64,000 nucleotides of DNA, from the NCBI RefSeq assembly GCF_004923295.1, contig NZ_CP039634.1, positions 2,446,001 to 2,510,000 on the forward strand. The letters are read 5' to 3'. Both the position numbers and the translations under genes were made by a program. The notes beneath the pieces were generated by a model that was not told the DNA's origin, searched no databases, and saw nothing but the letters and a program-made list of their open reading frames with translations. This DNA comes from Azospirillum sp. TSH100 (GTDB lineage Bacteria; Pseudomonadota; Alphaproteobacteria; Azospirillales; Azospirillaceae). This document shows, piece after piece, positions 45,492 to 54,546 of this stretch; position 1 is the stretch's first letter, and each line of letters begins with the position of its first letter.

Positions 45492-45995
45492 TTACGCTTC
45501 GCCCATGGTGTCGAGAATGGCGGCGGACACCGCCTCCGACGCCGACTTGCCGCCCCAGATCACGAACTGGAAGGCGGGATAGAAGCGTTCGCACTCCGAC
45601 AGGGCGATCTCCACCAGATCCTCCAACTGCTCCACCGCGGCGCCGCGCGAGCCGCGCAGCAGCATGGTCTGGCGGAACATCGGCGTATGCTCTTCCGAAC
45701 AGACATCGAAATGGCCGAGCCACATGCGGCCGTTGACCTCGGCCAGCAGCTCGGCGACGGCGGTGCGGCGGGCGGCCTGGACCTTCATGTCGAACTGGCA
45801 GGAGAACTGCATCGCGCTGACATCCGGCTGCCAGACGAAATAGAGCCGGTAATCGCACCAACGCCCGCCGATCTCGACGACCAGCTCGTCCTCGGTGGCG
45901 CGGTCGAAGGGCCATTCGTTGGCGGTGACGATCTCCTCGACCACGTCGAGCGGATTGTGGGCGGAAGTGGTGGTCTCTACGGCAACTGCCGACAT
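45492..45995 (-). CDS. YbjN domain-containing protein
   Basis: A 167-residue cytoplasmic protein with the type III secretion-chaperone-like fold of the YbjN family. Segments are VVEEIVTANEWPFDRATEDELVVEIGGRWCDYRLYFVWQ and ALLAEVNGRMWLGHFDV. GGAGG lies before the ATG at 45995. The gene is close to proC on the same strand. Its role is unknown, with a suggested chaperone-like action in the family. Confidence 0.9.
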   Translation of the reverse strand: MSAVAVETTTSAHNPLDVVEEIVTANEWPFDRATEDELVVEIGGRWCDYRLYFVWQPDVSAMQFSCQFDMKVQAARRTAVAELLAEVNGRMWLGHFDVCSEEHTPMFRQTMLLRGSRGAAVEQLEDLVEIALSECERFYPAFQFVIWGGKSASEAVSAAILDTMGEA

Positions 45996-46229
45996 GTCCG
46001 CGTCCTCCTGGAAGGCGCTATGGGCGGTACCGTTCCCCCGGACCGAAGAGACGCGCCGGTGACAGCACGCGGTCCGGGCCAATACCCCAAGATGATGAAA
46101 AAACGGGCTGAACTGTGGGCGGGCCTGCCGCCGACGCACACCCGTCCGGCCGGGGAGAGCGGCATGGACGGGTACGACGGGAGGGAACGTCGGGTGTGTG
46201 CGGCGGCGCCGAAGCTCAAGCGGCTGGGC

Positions 46230-46586
46230 TCAGGCAGCCGGGTTGGCCGTGTCTTCCGGCTTGCCGGGGCCGGTTTCGGCCACCGCCGGGACGCCGGCGG
46301 GCTCGACCACGACCGGCAGCGGCGCCTTGGCGGCGCTCAGCGATGCGACGGTCGCCTCCAGTGCGGCCAGCCGCTCGGCCATCACCTCCTGCTCCTCGCG
46401 GGCCTTGGCGGCCATGGCGCGGACAGCCTCGTATTCCTCGCGGCTGACGACGTCCATCCGCGACAGAATACGTTCGAGCTGGGCACGGAGCTGACCTTCG
46501 GCCTCTTCGCGCAAGGACGAGAAGGCGCCGAGCGCGCCACCCGCCACACGGGCGAGATCGTCCAAAATCCTGTTGTCCACCTGCAT
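46230..46586 (-). CDS. ubiK: Ubiquinone biosynthesis accessory factor UbiK (BMFP family)
   Basis: A 118-residue helical protein. The conserved part is MQVDNRILDDLARVAGGALGAFSSLREEAEGQLRAQLERILSRMDVVSREEYEAVRAMAAKAREE, a coiled coil that binds UbiJ and lipids in the soluble ubiquinone-synthesis complex. The C-terminal tail is Pro/Ala/Val-rich and variable. The 234-base gap to the YbjN gene shows only an imperfect inverted repeat CGACGCACACCCG near 46130-46205. Confidence 0.92.
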   Translation of the reverse strand: MQVDNRILDDLARVAGGALGAFSSLREEAEGQLRAQLERILSRMDVVSREEYEAVRAMAAKAREEQEVMAERLAALEATVASLSAAKAPLPVVVEPAGVPAVAETGPGKPEDTANPAA

Positions 46587-46668
46587 CGCTCTGACTTCCG
46601 GTTACCGTTCGTTCATTATGGACGCCGCGCGCGGCGACTTCAACGCCCTTGGCCGTGTGGACAGGGCG

Positions 46669-49600
46669 TCATTTCGCAGGTGCGGCGGTGAAGCGGTCGC
46701 GCAGGGCCTTCAGGTCCAGCGTCTGGGTCGGGGCGGCCCAGGGGCCGGCCATGCGCAGGGTCAGCGGCGGCAGGTCGCCGTCGGCCTTCACCTTCAGGGT
46801 CAAGGCCAGATCAACCTGCTCGTCGGCCAGCGAGACGCTGCCGGCCAGTGTGCCGTCGGCCGGCGCCGTGGTGAGGCGGGCGTCCTCGGTGCGAATCACC
46901 CCGTTGTCGATGGCGAAGCGGGCGTCGAGCCGGTCCAGCTTCGTCTCCCCGCCCTGGAGGGCGCCGGCGACGGCGGCCAGCACCTCCTGCGTGCGCTCCA
47001 CCCCGGCGAGGCGGCCGCGCAGAGCGGCAAGGTCGATACCGCGCAGCACGCCGCCGGACGCCACCGCCCGGCCGCGGCCGGTCAGGCTGCGCAGCAGGGC
47101 ATCGCCATGGCCGCTGCCCGACAGGGTCACGTCGAGGTCGAGGCTGCCGCCGCCAAGGCCGAGGCCGGAGAGGCCGGACAGGGCGTTGCCCATGTCGGCC
47201 TTGATGACGGTGAGATCGGCGTCGAGCCTCGGGGCCTGCCCAGCCCCCTGCCCCGGTGCAGTGGCGAGACGGCCGCTGAGCCCGATCTGGCCGCCCTGCC
47301 ATTCGCCGTCCAGCTGCTCCAGCGTCGCGACGCCCTTGGACAGGGTGGCGCGGAGCGCCGGCTGGGCGATGCGCTGCCCCCCGACCGTCAGCGAGGTGGA
47401 GGTCAGGCCGAGCCGGCCATCCAGCGACTGCATCCAGGCGAGATCCGACAGCGGGTCGGCCGGCGCCGCGGCGGCGGGGTCCGCGGCGGTCGCGCCGGGG
47501 CGGGCGGCGCCGTCGCCGACCAACGGGGCATTGCGCAGACGGTCGAGGTCGAGGTCGCCGGTCTGGATGTCGGCCTGGAAGGCCGGGCGTTCCGCCTTGC
47601 GGTCCAGCACCAGCTTGCCGCGCAGGGGGATTCCGGCGACCAGGCCCTGGAGGTTGTTCAGGGCGGGCGACGCGGCATTGCCGGACAACTCGCCATAAAG
47701 GTCGAGCGGACCATAGGCGCGGGCCAGCCCGGTGTCGGTGAACAGGGCGGCGAGGCGCCCCATCTCCGGATGGGTGACGCGCAGCTTCAGGTCGGCGCTG
47801 GGCGTGCGGTCCAGCCCGATCAGGGCGCCGCCGGCCTCCAACGTGCCGCCGAGCATGGCGGCCGAGGCCTCGACCGCCAGCCGCTCGCCGTCGCCGGCCA
47901 GCCGCGCCTTGGCGCTGACCGCACCCAGCCGTTCCGGCACCGGCAGTCCGCGCGGCCAGGAAACGGCGCTGGGCAGACCGCCGAGCGACTTGGCTTCGGC
48001 CGTCAGGGCGAGGTTGACGCCGCGCAGCGGGATCAGGCCGGCGATCTGGCCGTCGATGCGGGCCTGGAGGCCGGCGACATCGTCGACCTTGGCCTCGCGC
48101 ACCGTCAGCGCCCCGGAGGCGACGGTGGCGTCGAGGTGAAGCCCCTGCACCGGCAGCCCGCCCACCGTCAGCTGACCGACCCGCAGGTCGAGATTGGCGT
48201 CGGCAAGGCCGAGCATGCGCTGCGGCGCCGGGGCGGCGTCGGCGGAGCCGGAGCCATTGCGCGGCCCGATGGCGCGGGTCGCCGGCTGGGGAGCGGGCTG
48301 GGCCGCAGATTGGGGAGCCGCTTGGGCTGGAGCGGCTTCGGCCGGCAGGTAGCCGTCCAGATTCAGGCGGTCGAGTTCCAGCCGGGCGCCAAAGGCGGGA
48401 CGGCCCCGGTCGACATAGGCGACGGCGCCGCTGAGACGGCTGCTGTCGAAGCGGAAATCCAACCCGGACAGTTCAAAACGGTCGGCGTGGCCCTGAAGAC
48501 GGCCGGACAGCGAGGCGCGGCGCAGCCGGTCGGCGGGGATGCCGCGCAGATCCAGCTTCGCCCAGTCCAGCAGAGCGCGCAGGTTGTCGGCGTTCGCCTC
48601 CATCCGCACGTCCAGCGTCGGCTGGCCGCCCGGCGTCGTCACCTCGCCCGCCGCCACGAAGTCGGAGCCGCCGGGCAGCAGCGCGCTGACCCGGTCGATG
48701 TTCAGCCGGCCACCGGACAGGCTGGCCTCGATCCGGCCCTGACGCACCACGCCGCGGTTGTAGGCGATGGCGTCGACGGCGACGTCCAGCTTCGCCTCCA
48801 CCCCGGTCGGCAACACGAAGGACGGGCCGGAAGCCTTGCCGCCGCCGGCGGCGACCGCGTCACCCGCCGGTCCGGCGGAAGCCGCATTGCCAGCGGCGGC
48901 GGCGGTCCGCGCACCCTGGGCCATCCAGGCGTCGAGGTCGAGGCGGTTGACGGCGAGGGTCAGTTCGGTGCGCGGCTCCTCGCGCTTGGCCGGGTCGCCG
49001 GCGCGCAGCGTGGCGTTGCCGGTGGCGCGGGTGTCGCCCAGCTGCGCTTCCAGGCCGGTGAAGGTGGCGAGGCTGGTGCCCGCCTCCACCGTCGAGCGCA
49101 GGCTGAAGGGCTGGGCGAGCGCCGCCGGAGCCCAGGAGAATTTGGAGGCGTCGACCAGCTTGGCAAAATCGCCGCCCTCGGCGCGCAGGTCGCCCTGGAC
49201 CTTCGATCCGCTCCCGCTGCCGCCGCCCCCGGTCAGGATGCCTGCGAAACGCAGGGTGGCATCGGTGTGGGGCATCGACAGGGTGGCGCGCACCGGCACC
49301 GCCGCCCCCTCGGTGAAGCGGCCGGCCGTCGCCTCGCCATGCAGGGACAGGCCGCGCAGGCGGAAGTCGCCCTGGATCTGGAAGGGGCCGTTCAGGCTGC
49401 CGGCGGCGATGCGGGCGCCCAGCCCCTCCACCGTCTCGGTCCGGCCGTTGCGGTCGTCGCGGTAGATGACGGTGCCGTTGTCGATCAGCACCTGATCGAA
49501 GCTGACGGCGGAGACCAGCCCTTCGGCCGCCCCCAGCCCGTCGCCGCCGCGGGTGCCGGCGGTGGACAGGTCCCAGTTGATGCGGCCGTCCTTCAGCACC

Positions 49601-49947
49601 TCCACCACGAAGGTCGGCTCGACCAGCGCGATGCTCTCCACCTGGATGCGGCCGCCCAGCAGCGGGCCGAGCGCCACGCGGGCGTCCAGCTTCTTCAGCC
49701 GCACCATGTCGGGTTCGGCCGCCCCCGCGGCATTGGCGAGCCGGGCGTCGCGCACCGTCAGCGCCGGCGACGGCAGCAGGGTGAAGCCGACGTCGCCCCG
49801 CAACTCCACCTGCCGGCCGGTCGCCTGCGACACCCGCTCGGCGATGGCGCCCTTGTAGGCGTTCCAGTCGATGAGGCTCGGCGCCGCCAACAGCAGGCCG
49901 GCCGATACCGCCAGTCCGGCCAGTGCAGCGATCAGGATCTTCTTCAC
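46669..49947 (-). CDS. AsmA-family membrane-anchored protein
   Basis: A 1092-residue protein with one N-terminal membrane anchor (about 3-22, ILIAALAGLAVSAGLLLAAP) and a long beta-rich periplasmic region. It has the AsmA start SLIDWNAYKGAIAERVSQATGRQVELRGDVGFTLLPSPALTVRDARLAN and the C-terminal half GGGSLDLDVTLSGSGHGDALLRSLTGRGRAVASGGVLRGIDLAALR. AsmA-like proteins move phospholipids or help outer-membrane assembly between membranes. Long homopolymeric Ala/Gly/Pro stretches are present at about 490-545. It is divergent from the small DUF4169 gene. Confidence 0.93.
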   Translation of the reverse strand: MKKILIAALAGLAVSAGLLLAAPSLIDWNAYKGAIAERVSQATGRQVELRGDVGFTLLPSPALTVRDARLANAAGAAEPDMVRLKKLDARVALGPLLGGRIQVESIALVEPTFVVEVLKDGRINWDLSTAGTRGGDGLGAAEGLVSAVSFDQVLIDNGTVIYRDDRNGRTETVEGLGARIAAGSLNGPFQIQGDFRLRGLSLHGEATAGRFTEGAAVPVRATLSMPHTDATLRFAGILTGGGGSGSGSKVQGDLRAEGGDFAKLVDASKFSWAPAALAQPFSLRSTVEAGTSLATFTGLEAQLGDTRATGNATLRAGDPAKREEPRTELTLAVNRLDLDAWMAQGARTAAAAGNAASAGPAGDAVAAGGGKASGPSFVLPTGVEAKLDVAVDAIAYNRGVVRQGRIEASLSGGRLNIDRVSALLPGGSDFVAAGEVTTPGGQPTLDVRMEANADNLRALLDWAKLDLRGIPADRLRRASLSGRLQGHADRFELSGLDFRFDSSRLSGAVAYVDRGRPAFGARLELDRLNLDGYLPAEAAPAQAAPQSAAQPAPQPATRAIGPRNGSGSADAAPAPQRMLGLADANLDLRVGQLTVGGLPVQGLHLDATVASGALTVREAKVDDVAGLQARIDGQIAGLIPLRGVNLALTAEAKSLGGLPSAVSWPRGLPVPERLGAVSAKARLAGDGERLAVEASAAMLGGTLEAGGALIGLDRTPSADLKLRVTHPEMGRLAALFTDTGLARAYGPLDLYGELSGNAASPALNNLQGLVAGIPLRGKLVLDRKAERPAFQADIQTGDLDLDRLRNAPLVGDGAARPGATAADPAAAAPADPLSDLAWMQSLDGRLGLTSTSLTVGGQRIAQPALRATLSKGVATLEQLDGEWQGGQIGLSGRLATAPGQGAGQAPRLDADLTVIKADMGNALSGLSGLGLGGGSLDLDVTLSGSGHGDALLRSLTGRGRAVASGGVLRGIDLAALRGRLAGVERTQEVLAAVAGALQGGETKLDRLDARFAIDNGVIRTEDARLTTAPADGTLAGSVSLADEQVDLALTLKVKADGDLPPLTLRMAGPWAAPTQTLDLKALRDRFTAAPAK

Positions 49948-50224
49948 CGGGTTTCCGCCTTCCCTGCGACCGGCCCCGTCGTCGGCCGCGCCCCTTTGCC
50001 ACGTCTAAACAAAGACTCGTTCCCCCACCCGCCGCACCGTCCGCTTCCGGTGCGCACCGTCCTTCGGTAAGCTAGCGCCCGCAGAAGAAACAAGCAATTT
50101 GGGCAATCCCACGGCCAAGTCGGAGCCAGCCCGATTTTTTCGTGATTTTTTTCCGTCCCGCCACCGGCCGGAATCGGCCGCGCGGCGCCCGAACCCCCTG
50201 AAATCAGCCATCGGAGACCGTGCC

Positions 50225-50407
50225 ATGGGCGACGTGGTCAACCTCAACCGTTTCCGCAAGACCCGCGACAAGGCGGAGCGCGCCAGGGAAGCGGAGGCGA
50301 ATCGGGCCCGATTCGGCCGCACCAAGGCGGAGAAGGAACGCGACCGCAAGGAGGCGGAGCGGAAAACTCAGACTTTGGACGGGCACAGGCTGGACGGGGA
50401 GGACTGA
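50225..50407 (+). CDS. Small DUF4169 protein
   Basis: A 60-residue, highly charged protein: MGDVVNLNRFRKTRDKAERAREAEANRARFGRTKAEK then an Arg/Lys/Glu tail. This is the compact alphaproteobacterial family DUF4169. The frame is open upstream through 42 more codons that lack the family sequence, so ATG 50225 is the start. Confidence 0.9.
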   Translation: MGDVVNLNRFRKTRDKAERAREAEANRARFGRTKAEKERDRKEAERKTQTLDGHRLDGED

Positions 50408-50484
50408 CCGGCTGGGCCGAAGGGACGGCAAAGACCAAGCTGGCAGCTGGGAATAACCTCTGCGTTTTTGTTACTATTGGATAT

Positions 50485-50513
50485 GCCGATAGTTCCCTAT
50501 TGCGACTATCGGC
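50485..50513. promoter_or_regulatory. Perfect dyad upstream of the DUF2189 gene
   Basis: GCCGATAGT-N11-ACTATCGGC, nine bases each arm, ending 72 bases before the next ATG. Could be an operator or a hairpin. Confidence 0.5.
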
Positions 50514-50584
50514 GCGACTGTGGGACAGTGCCGGTCATGGGCGCCGGCGGGCGCTTTCCTTGGCTGATGGGGAGGGCCGTCATC

Positions 50585-51391
50585 ATGGTCGACATGACGT
50601 CGTTTCGCGGTTCGGTGCAGACGCCTCAGACGCAAACCCCCAACTGGCTGCCGGCAATCCGCACGGTCGAGATGGACCGTCCCTGGGTCTGGCTCGCCTC
50701 GGCCTGGCAGGATATGATGGCGGCGCCCGGCATCAGCTTCGCCTATGGCGCGCTGGCGGTGATCTCCAGCTTCACCCTGCTGGTCGGGCTGGCGATGCTG
50801 GACATGGAATATCTGCTGCTGCCGATGGCGGCGGGCTTCATGCTGGTCGGTCCGCTGTTCGCCGTCGGGCTGTATGAGACGAGCCGCCTGCTGGAGCTGG
50901 GGGAACGGCCGACCTTCGGCAAGGTGGTCGCCGCCTACCGCCGCAACGGCGTGCAGATCGCGGGAATCGGCATGGTGCTGATGCTGGCGCTGCTGGCCTG
51001 GATCCGCGTCGCCTTCCTGATCTTCGCCCTGTTCTTCTCCGGCGAGCCGCCCGCGCTGGACCAGCTGGTCGACCGCATCTTCTTCTCGGCGGAGACCATT
51101 CCGTTCCTGCTGACCGGGACGGTGTTCGGCGGCATCATCGCGACGGCGGTGTTCTCCATCGCCGCGGTGTCGGTGCCGATGCTGCTGGACCGCGAGACCG
51201 ACGTCTTCACCGCCATGGCGACCAGCATCGCGGTGGTGCGCGCCAACATCAAGCCGATGATCGCCTGGGGTTTCCTGATCGCCCTGTTCATGAGCGCCGG
51301 GATGGTCACCGGCTTCCTCGGTCTGGCGATCGCCCTGCCGGTGGTCGGTCATGCCTCCTGGCACTGCTACCGCGATCTGGTCGGGCGGTGA
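50585..51391 (+). CDS. DUF2189 family integral membrane protein
   Basis: A 268-residue protein with about six transmembrane helices (for example AVISSFTLLVGLAMLDM, YLLLPMAAGFMLVGPLFAVGLYE and MIAWGFLIALFMSAGMVTGFLGLAIAL). The family opening VEMDRPWVWLASAWQDMMAAPGISFAYGALAV is clear. ATG at 50585 follows GGGGAGGG. The function is unknown. A terminator follows. Confidence 0.9.
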   Translation: MVDMTSFRGSVQTPQTQTPNWLPAIRTVEMDRPWVWLASAWQDMMAAPGISFAYGALAVISSFTLLVGLAMLDMEYLLLPMAAGFMLVGPLFAVGLYETSRLLELGERPTFGKVVAAYRRNGVQIAGIGMVLMLALLAWIRVAFLIFALFFSGEPPALDQLVDRIFFSAETIPFLLTGTVFGGIIATAVFSIAAVSVPMLLDRETDVFTAMATSIAVVRANIKPMIAWGFLIALFMSAGMVTGFLGLAIALPVVGHASWHCYRDLVGR

Positions 51392-51422
51392 GTTGGGACA
51401 GGCGCCCTCTCCACAAGCGAAC

Positions 51423-51461
51423 GAAGCCCCTCTCCCCCTGCGGAAGAGGGGCTTCTTTTTT
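51423..51461 (+). terminator. Terminator after the DUF2189 gene
   Basis: An 11-base stem GAAGCCCCTCT / AGAGGGGCTTC is followed by TTTTTT, 32 bases after the stop. It borders the convergent DUF1192 gene. Confidence 0.85.
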
Positions 51462-51658
51462 CACCCCTTCTTGAAGAAGGCCTCGGCCGCCGATTTCTGC
51501 GCCTGCTTGGCGGCGATGGCGGCACGGGCGCGGGTGATTTCCGCCTCCAGCGTGGCGATGTAGGCCTCGATCTCGGCCACGCCCATCACGGTGAGATCCT
51601 TGGGCGCCGGCTTGGCCTTGCGCGGCTCCAGATCCTCGAAACGATCGTCGATGGCCAT
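51461..51658 (-). CDS. DUF1192 family small protein
   Basis: A 65-residue protein: DDRFEDLEPRK then a helical region GVAEIEAYIATLEAEITRARAAIAAKQAQKSAAEAFFKKG, the standard DUF1192 sequence of alphaproteobacteria. It is divergent from the quinone oxidoreductase. Function unknown. Confidence 0.92.
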   Translation of the reverse strand: MAIDDRFEDLEPRKAKPAPKDLTVMGVAEIEAYIATLEAEITRARAAIAAKQAQKSAAEAFFKKG

Positions 51659-51777
51659 TGTCCGGTTCCCTCCCCTGCCGTGTCTTCGGCTTCTGGTCCG
51701 GCTTGTCAGGCCGGTCGGGCAAATCTACCTTTCGGGCCGGACATTGCCAAACAGACAAAACCGAAGGGACGACCGCC

Positions 51778-52794
51778 ATGGGCCTGAGCCTGCCCGACAG
51801 CATGCGTTGCGTCGAGATCACCCAGCCCGGAGGGCCGGAGGTGCTGCGCCCGACAAACCGCCCGGTCCCGGTGCCCGGCCCCGGCGAGATTCTGGTCAAG
51901 GTCGCCGCCGCCGGGGTGAACCGCCCCGACACGCTGCAACGCCAGGGCCGCTACGACCCGCCGCCGGGCGCGTCGGACCTGCCGGGGCTGGAACTGTCCG
52001 GCACGGTGGTCGCCATCGGCGAGGGCGTGGAGAACCGGGCCAGCGGCGACAGGGTCTGCGCCCTGGTGGCCGGCGGCGGCTATGCCGACTATTGCGTGGT
52101 GCCGGCGGTGCAGGCCCTGCCCGTCCCCGCCCCGCTGTCGATGGTCGAGGCGGCGGCGGTGCCGGAGACCTTCTTCACCGTCTGGACCAACGTGTTCGAG
52201 CGCGGCGCCCTGAAGCGCGGCGAGACCCTGCTGATCCATGGCGGGTCGAGCGGCATCGGCACCACGGCGATCCAGCTGGCCAAGGCCTTCGGCGCCACGG
52301 TGTTCACCACCGCCGGCAGCGACGACAAGTGCCGCGCCTGCGAGGATCTCGGCGCCGACCGCGCCATCAATTACCGGACCGAGGATTTCGTCGCGGTGAT
52401 CCGCGAGGCGACCGGCGGGCGCGGCGTCGACGTGGTGCTGGACATGGTCGGCGGCGATTACATCGCCCGCGACATCGACATCATGGCGGTCGACGGCCGC
52501 CACGTCTCGATCGCCTTCCTCCAGGGGGCGAAGGTATCGCTGAACATGGCGCCGGTGATGACCAAGCGGCTGACCCTGACCGGATCGACGCTGCGCGCCC
52601 GGCCGGTGGCGGAGAAGGGCCGCATCGCCACCGCGCTGCGCGAGCATGTGTGGCCGCTGCTGGAGTCCGGCGGCATCAAGCCGCAGATCCACAGCTGCTT
52701 CCCGCTGGAACAGGCGGACGAGGCGCACCGGCTGATGGAAAGCAGCGCGCATATCGGCAAGATCGTGCTGACGGTCGGGCCGGATGCGGCCTGA
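51778..52794 (+). CDS. NAD(P)H-quinone oxidoreductase, zinc-independent MDR (PIG3-like)
   Basis: A 338-residue medium-chain reductase. Signature segments are MRCVEITQPGGPEVLRP, AAAGVNRPDTLQRQGRYDPPPGASDLPGLELSG, GGGYADYCVVPA and the cofactor motif LLIHGGSSGIGTTAIQLAKAFGATVFTTAGS. It has no zinc ligands, as in quinone reductases. ATG at 51778 fits the family; the upstream 40 codons are open but unrelated. No operon partner is visible. Confidence 0.93.
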   Translation: MGLSLPDSMRCVEITQPGGPEVLRPTNRPVPVPGPGEILVKVAAAGVNRPDTLQRQGRYDPPPGASDLPGLELSGTVVAIGEGVENRASGDRVCALVAGGGYADYCVVPAVQALPVPAPLSMVEAAAVPETFFTVWTNVFERGALKRGETLLIHGGSSGIGTTAIQLAKAFGATVFTTAGSDDKCRACEDLGADRAINYRTEDFVAVIREATGGRGVDVVLDMVGGDYIARDIDIMAVDGRHVSIAFLQGAKVSLNMAPVMTKRLTLTGSTLRARPVAEKGRIATALREHVWPLLESGGIKPQIHSCFPLEQADEAHRLMESSAHIGKIVLTVGPDAA

Positions 52795-52908
52795 TTTTGC
52801 GCTTTTCTTCGTCGAATCGGTGCCGTCGGGCTTGCCATAAGCAGGCAAGACAGGTTAGCAGAGGCGAGCGGGCGGCCGGGATTTCCCGGTGCGCCTGCGC
52901 AAGCATGC

Positions 52909-52936
52909 TTACGCGGACCGGTATTCGCCCTATATC
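52909..52936 (+). promoter_or_regulatory. Candidate promoter of the trcR leader
   Basis: TTACGC, a 16-base spacer, TATATC, giving a start near 52943 and a leader of about 130 bases. A GANTC site (GAATC) lies at 52814-52818. Confidence 0.3.
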
Positions 52937-52942
52937 GTGGTG

Positions 52943-53072
52943 ACGAGAAAGGGGCGGCCGCCACGGGGATCTCCCTGGGGCCGCGAAGCCGCCCCCGCGC
53001 CGCATAACAGTTAGAACGGCCGGCCGCACCACCCGCCAGCGGGTGCGGCCGGTGAAGAGTTTGTCAGGAGGG
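52943..53072 (+). other. Structured 5' leader of trcR with two hairpins
   Basis: Hairpin A: GGGGCGGC (52951-52958) with GCCGCCCC (52988-52995). Hairpin B: an 11-base perfect stem CCGGCCGCACC (53020-53030) with GGTGCGGCCGG (53042-53052). The second ends about 20 bases before the start, next to AGGAGGG. It may control translation. Confidence 0.4.
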
Positions 53073-53690
53073 ATGATGGCACTGCCCTTGATGCCGAAAG
53101 CGACAGCCGTCTGGCTGGTCGAGAACACGTCCTTGTCCTTCGAGCAGATCGCCGCCTTCTGCGGCATGCATTCGCTGGAAGTCCAGGCCATCGCCGACGG
53201 CGAGGTCGCGGTCGGCATGGTGGGGCTGGACCCCATCGCCAACGGCCAGCTGACCAAGCAGGAAATCGAGCGCTGCGAGAAGAACCAGGATCTGCGCCTG
53301 AAGCTTCTGGTCGCCGACCTGCCGCAGGTGGCCTCCCGCTCCAAGGGTCCGCGCTACACCCCGATCACCAAGCGCGGCGACAAGCCCGACGCCATCGCCT
53401 GGCTGCTGAAGCACCATCCGGAGCTGTCGGACGCCCAGGTCTGCCGCCTGATCGGCACCACCAAGCCGACCATCGCCGCGGTGCGCGACCGCACCCACTG
53501 GAACGTCGCCAACATCAAGCCGCGCAGCCCGGTGATGCTGGGTCTGTGCTCCCAGCGCGAACTGGAAGAGGCCCTGGCGCTCGCCATCCGCCGCGGCGGC
53601 GTGCCGCGCGCACCGGAGGATGCGGCCGAGGACTTCTACGGCGAAGGCCGCGAGGACGACCGCTATTCCGAACAGGAAGACGCGCACTGA
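53073..53690 (+). CDS. TrcR-type (DUF1013) transcriptional regulator
   Basis: A 205-residue protein of the alphaproteobacterial DUF1013 family, annotated in relatives as the cell-cycle transcription regulator TrcR. Family stretches are ATAVWLVENTSLSFEQIAAFCGMHSLEVQAIADGEVAVGMVGLDPIANGQLT and KPDAIAWLLKHHPELSDAQVCRLIGTTKPTIAAVRDRTHWN, which both look like HTH units. Two ATGs stand together at 53073/53076 after AGGAGGG. The acidic end (EDFYGEGREDDRYSEQED) is variable. A structured leader and a GANTC site precede it. Confidence 0.92.
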   Translation: MMALPLMPKATAVWLVENTSLSFEQIAAFCGMHSLEVQAIADGEVAVGMVGLDPIANGQLTKQEIERCEKNQDLRLKLLVADLPQVASRSKGPRYTPITKRGDKPDAIAWLLKHHPELSDAQVCRLIGTTKPTIAAVRDRTHWNVANIKPRSPVMLGLCSQRELEEALALAIRRGGVPRAPEDAAEDFYGEGREDDRYSEQEDAH

Positions 53691-53691
53691 G

Positions 53692-53838
53692 GGGGAGAGT
53701 CCCTCTCCCGTCCCGGGAGAGGGAAGGGTGAGGGGTAGCGCAAGGAACCATGCGCTACCCGATTCTTGGATCACCCCTCACCCTCCCCGCGCCTTCGGCG
53801 CGGGTCCCCTCCCTCTCCCGGGGCGGGAGAGGGCATCA
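53692..53838. repeat. Compound palindrome cluster before ubiX
   Basis: Includes CCCTCTCCCGTCCCGGGAGAGGG, a 9-base stem GGGTAGCGC / GCGCTACCC (53733-53741 and 53752-53760), CCCGCGCCTTCGGCGCGGG, and CCCTCTCCCGGGGCGGGAG followed by AGGG. Copies at the two ends face each other. The open frame leading into ubiX through this element is not its N-terminus. Confidence 0.85.
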
Positions 53839-53857
53839 TGAGGGCACAGACGATTCC

Positions 53858-54451
53858 ATGACCGATCCCACCACACCTCCGTCCCGGCTTGTCGTCGGCA
53901 TCAGCGGCGCGTCGGGGGTGATCTATGGCATCCGCATGCTGCAGACGCTGCGGCGGATCGGCGTCGAATCGCATCTGGTGGTCAGCCGGTCGGCCGAGGT
54001 CACGCTGGCCCATGAAACCAGCATGAAGGTGGCGGAGCTGCGGGCGCTGGCCGACGTCAGCTATGCCGCCGCCGACATCGGGGCGGCGGTGTCGAGCGGC
54101 AGCTTCCGCACGCTGGGCATGGTGGTCGCCCCCTGCTCCGTCCGGACGATGAGCGAAATCGCCAGCGGCGTCACCTCCACCCTGCTGACGCGGGCGGCCG
54201 ACGTGGCGCTGAAGGAACGGCGGCGGCTGGTGCTGATGGTGCGGGAGACGCCGCTGCATCTGGGCCATCTGCGCACGATGACCGCGCTGGCCGAAATGGG
54301 CGCGGTCATCGCGCCGCCGGTCCCGGCCTTCTACGCCAAGCCCCAGAGCATCGACGATCTGGTCGACCATTCGGTCGGCCGGGTGCTCGACCTGTTCGGG
54401 CTGGACGCCGGCAACCTGCGGCGGTGGGGCGAGCGTCCGGGCGAGGCCTGA
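53858..54451 (+). CDS. ubiX: Flavin prenyltransferase UbiX
   Basis: Makes the prenylated FMN cofactor of UbiD decarboxylases. The product is 197 residues. Motifs are RLVVGISGASGVIYGIRML, MVVAPCSVRTMSEIASG and RRLVLMVRETPLHLGHLRTM. ATG 53858 (MTDPTTPP) is the start; longer frames run through the palindrome cluster only. UbiD is not in the window. It may serve ubiquinone synthesis or aromatic acid use. Confidence 0.95.
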   Translation: MTDPTTPPSRLVVGISGASGVIYGIRMLQTLRRIGVESHLVVSRSAEVTLAHETSMKVAELRALADVSYAAADIGAAVSSGSFRTLGMVVAPCSVRTMSEIASGVTSTLLTRAADVALKERRRLVLMVRETPLHLGHLRTMTALAEMGAVIAPPVPAFYAKPQSIDDLVDHSVGRVLDLFGLDAGNLRRWGERPGEA

Positions 54452-54546
54452 TCCGCGGTCGCCCGACATCCGCCCCTTGCTTCTCCCTTATTCGCAATGC
54501 AACAGGCGGCTTGGTCCGCGGCCGCAATGCCGTTATACCGCTGACG

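Noticed and set aside
53750..53857. N-terminal extension of ubiX (MRYPILGSPLTLPAPSARV)
   Set aside because: Translated palindrome sequence; ATG 53858 matches the UbiX family start.
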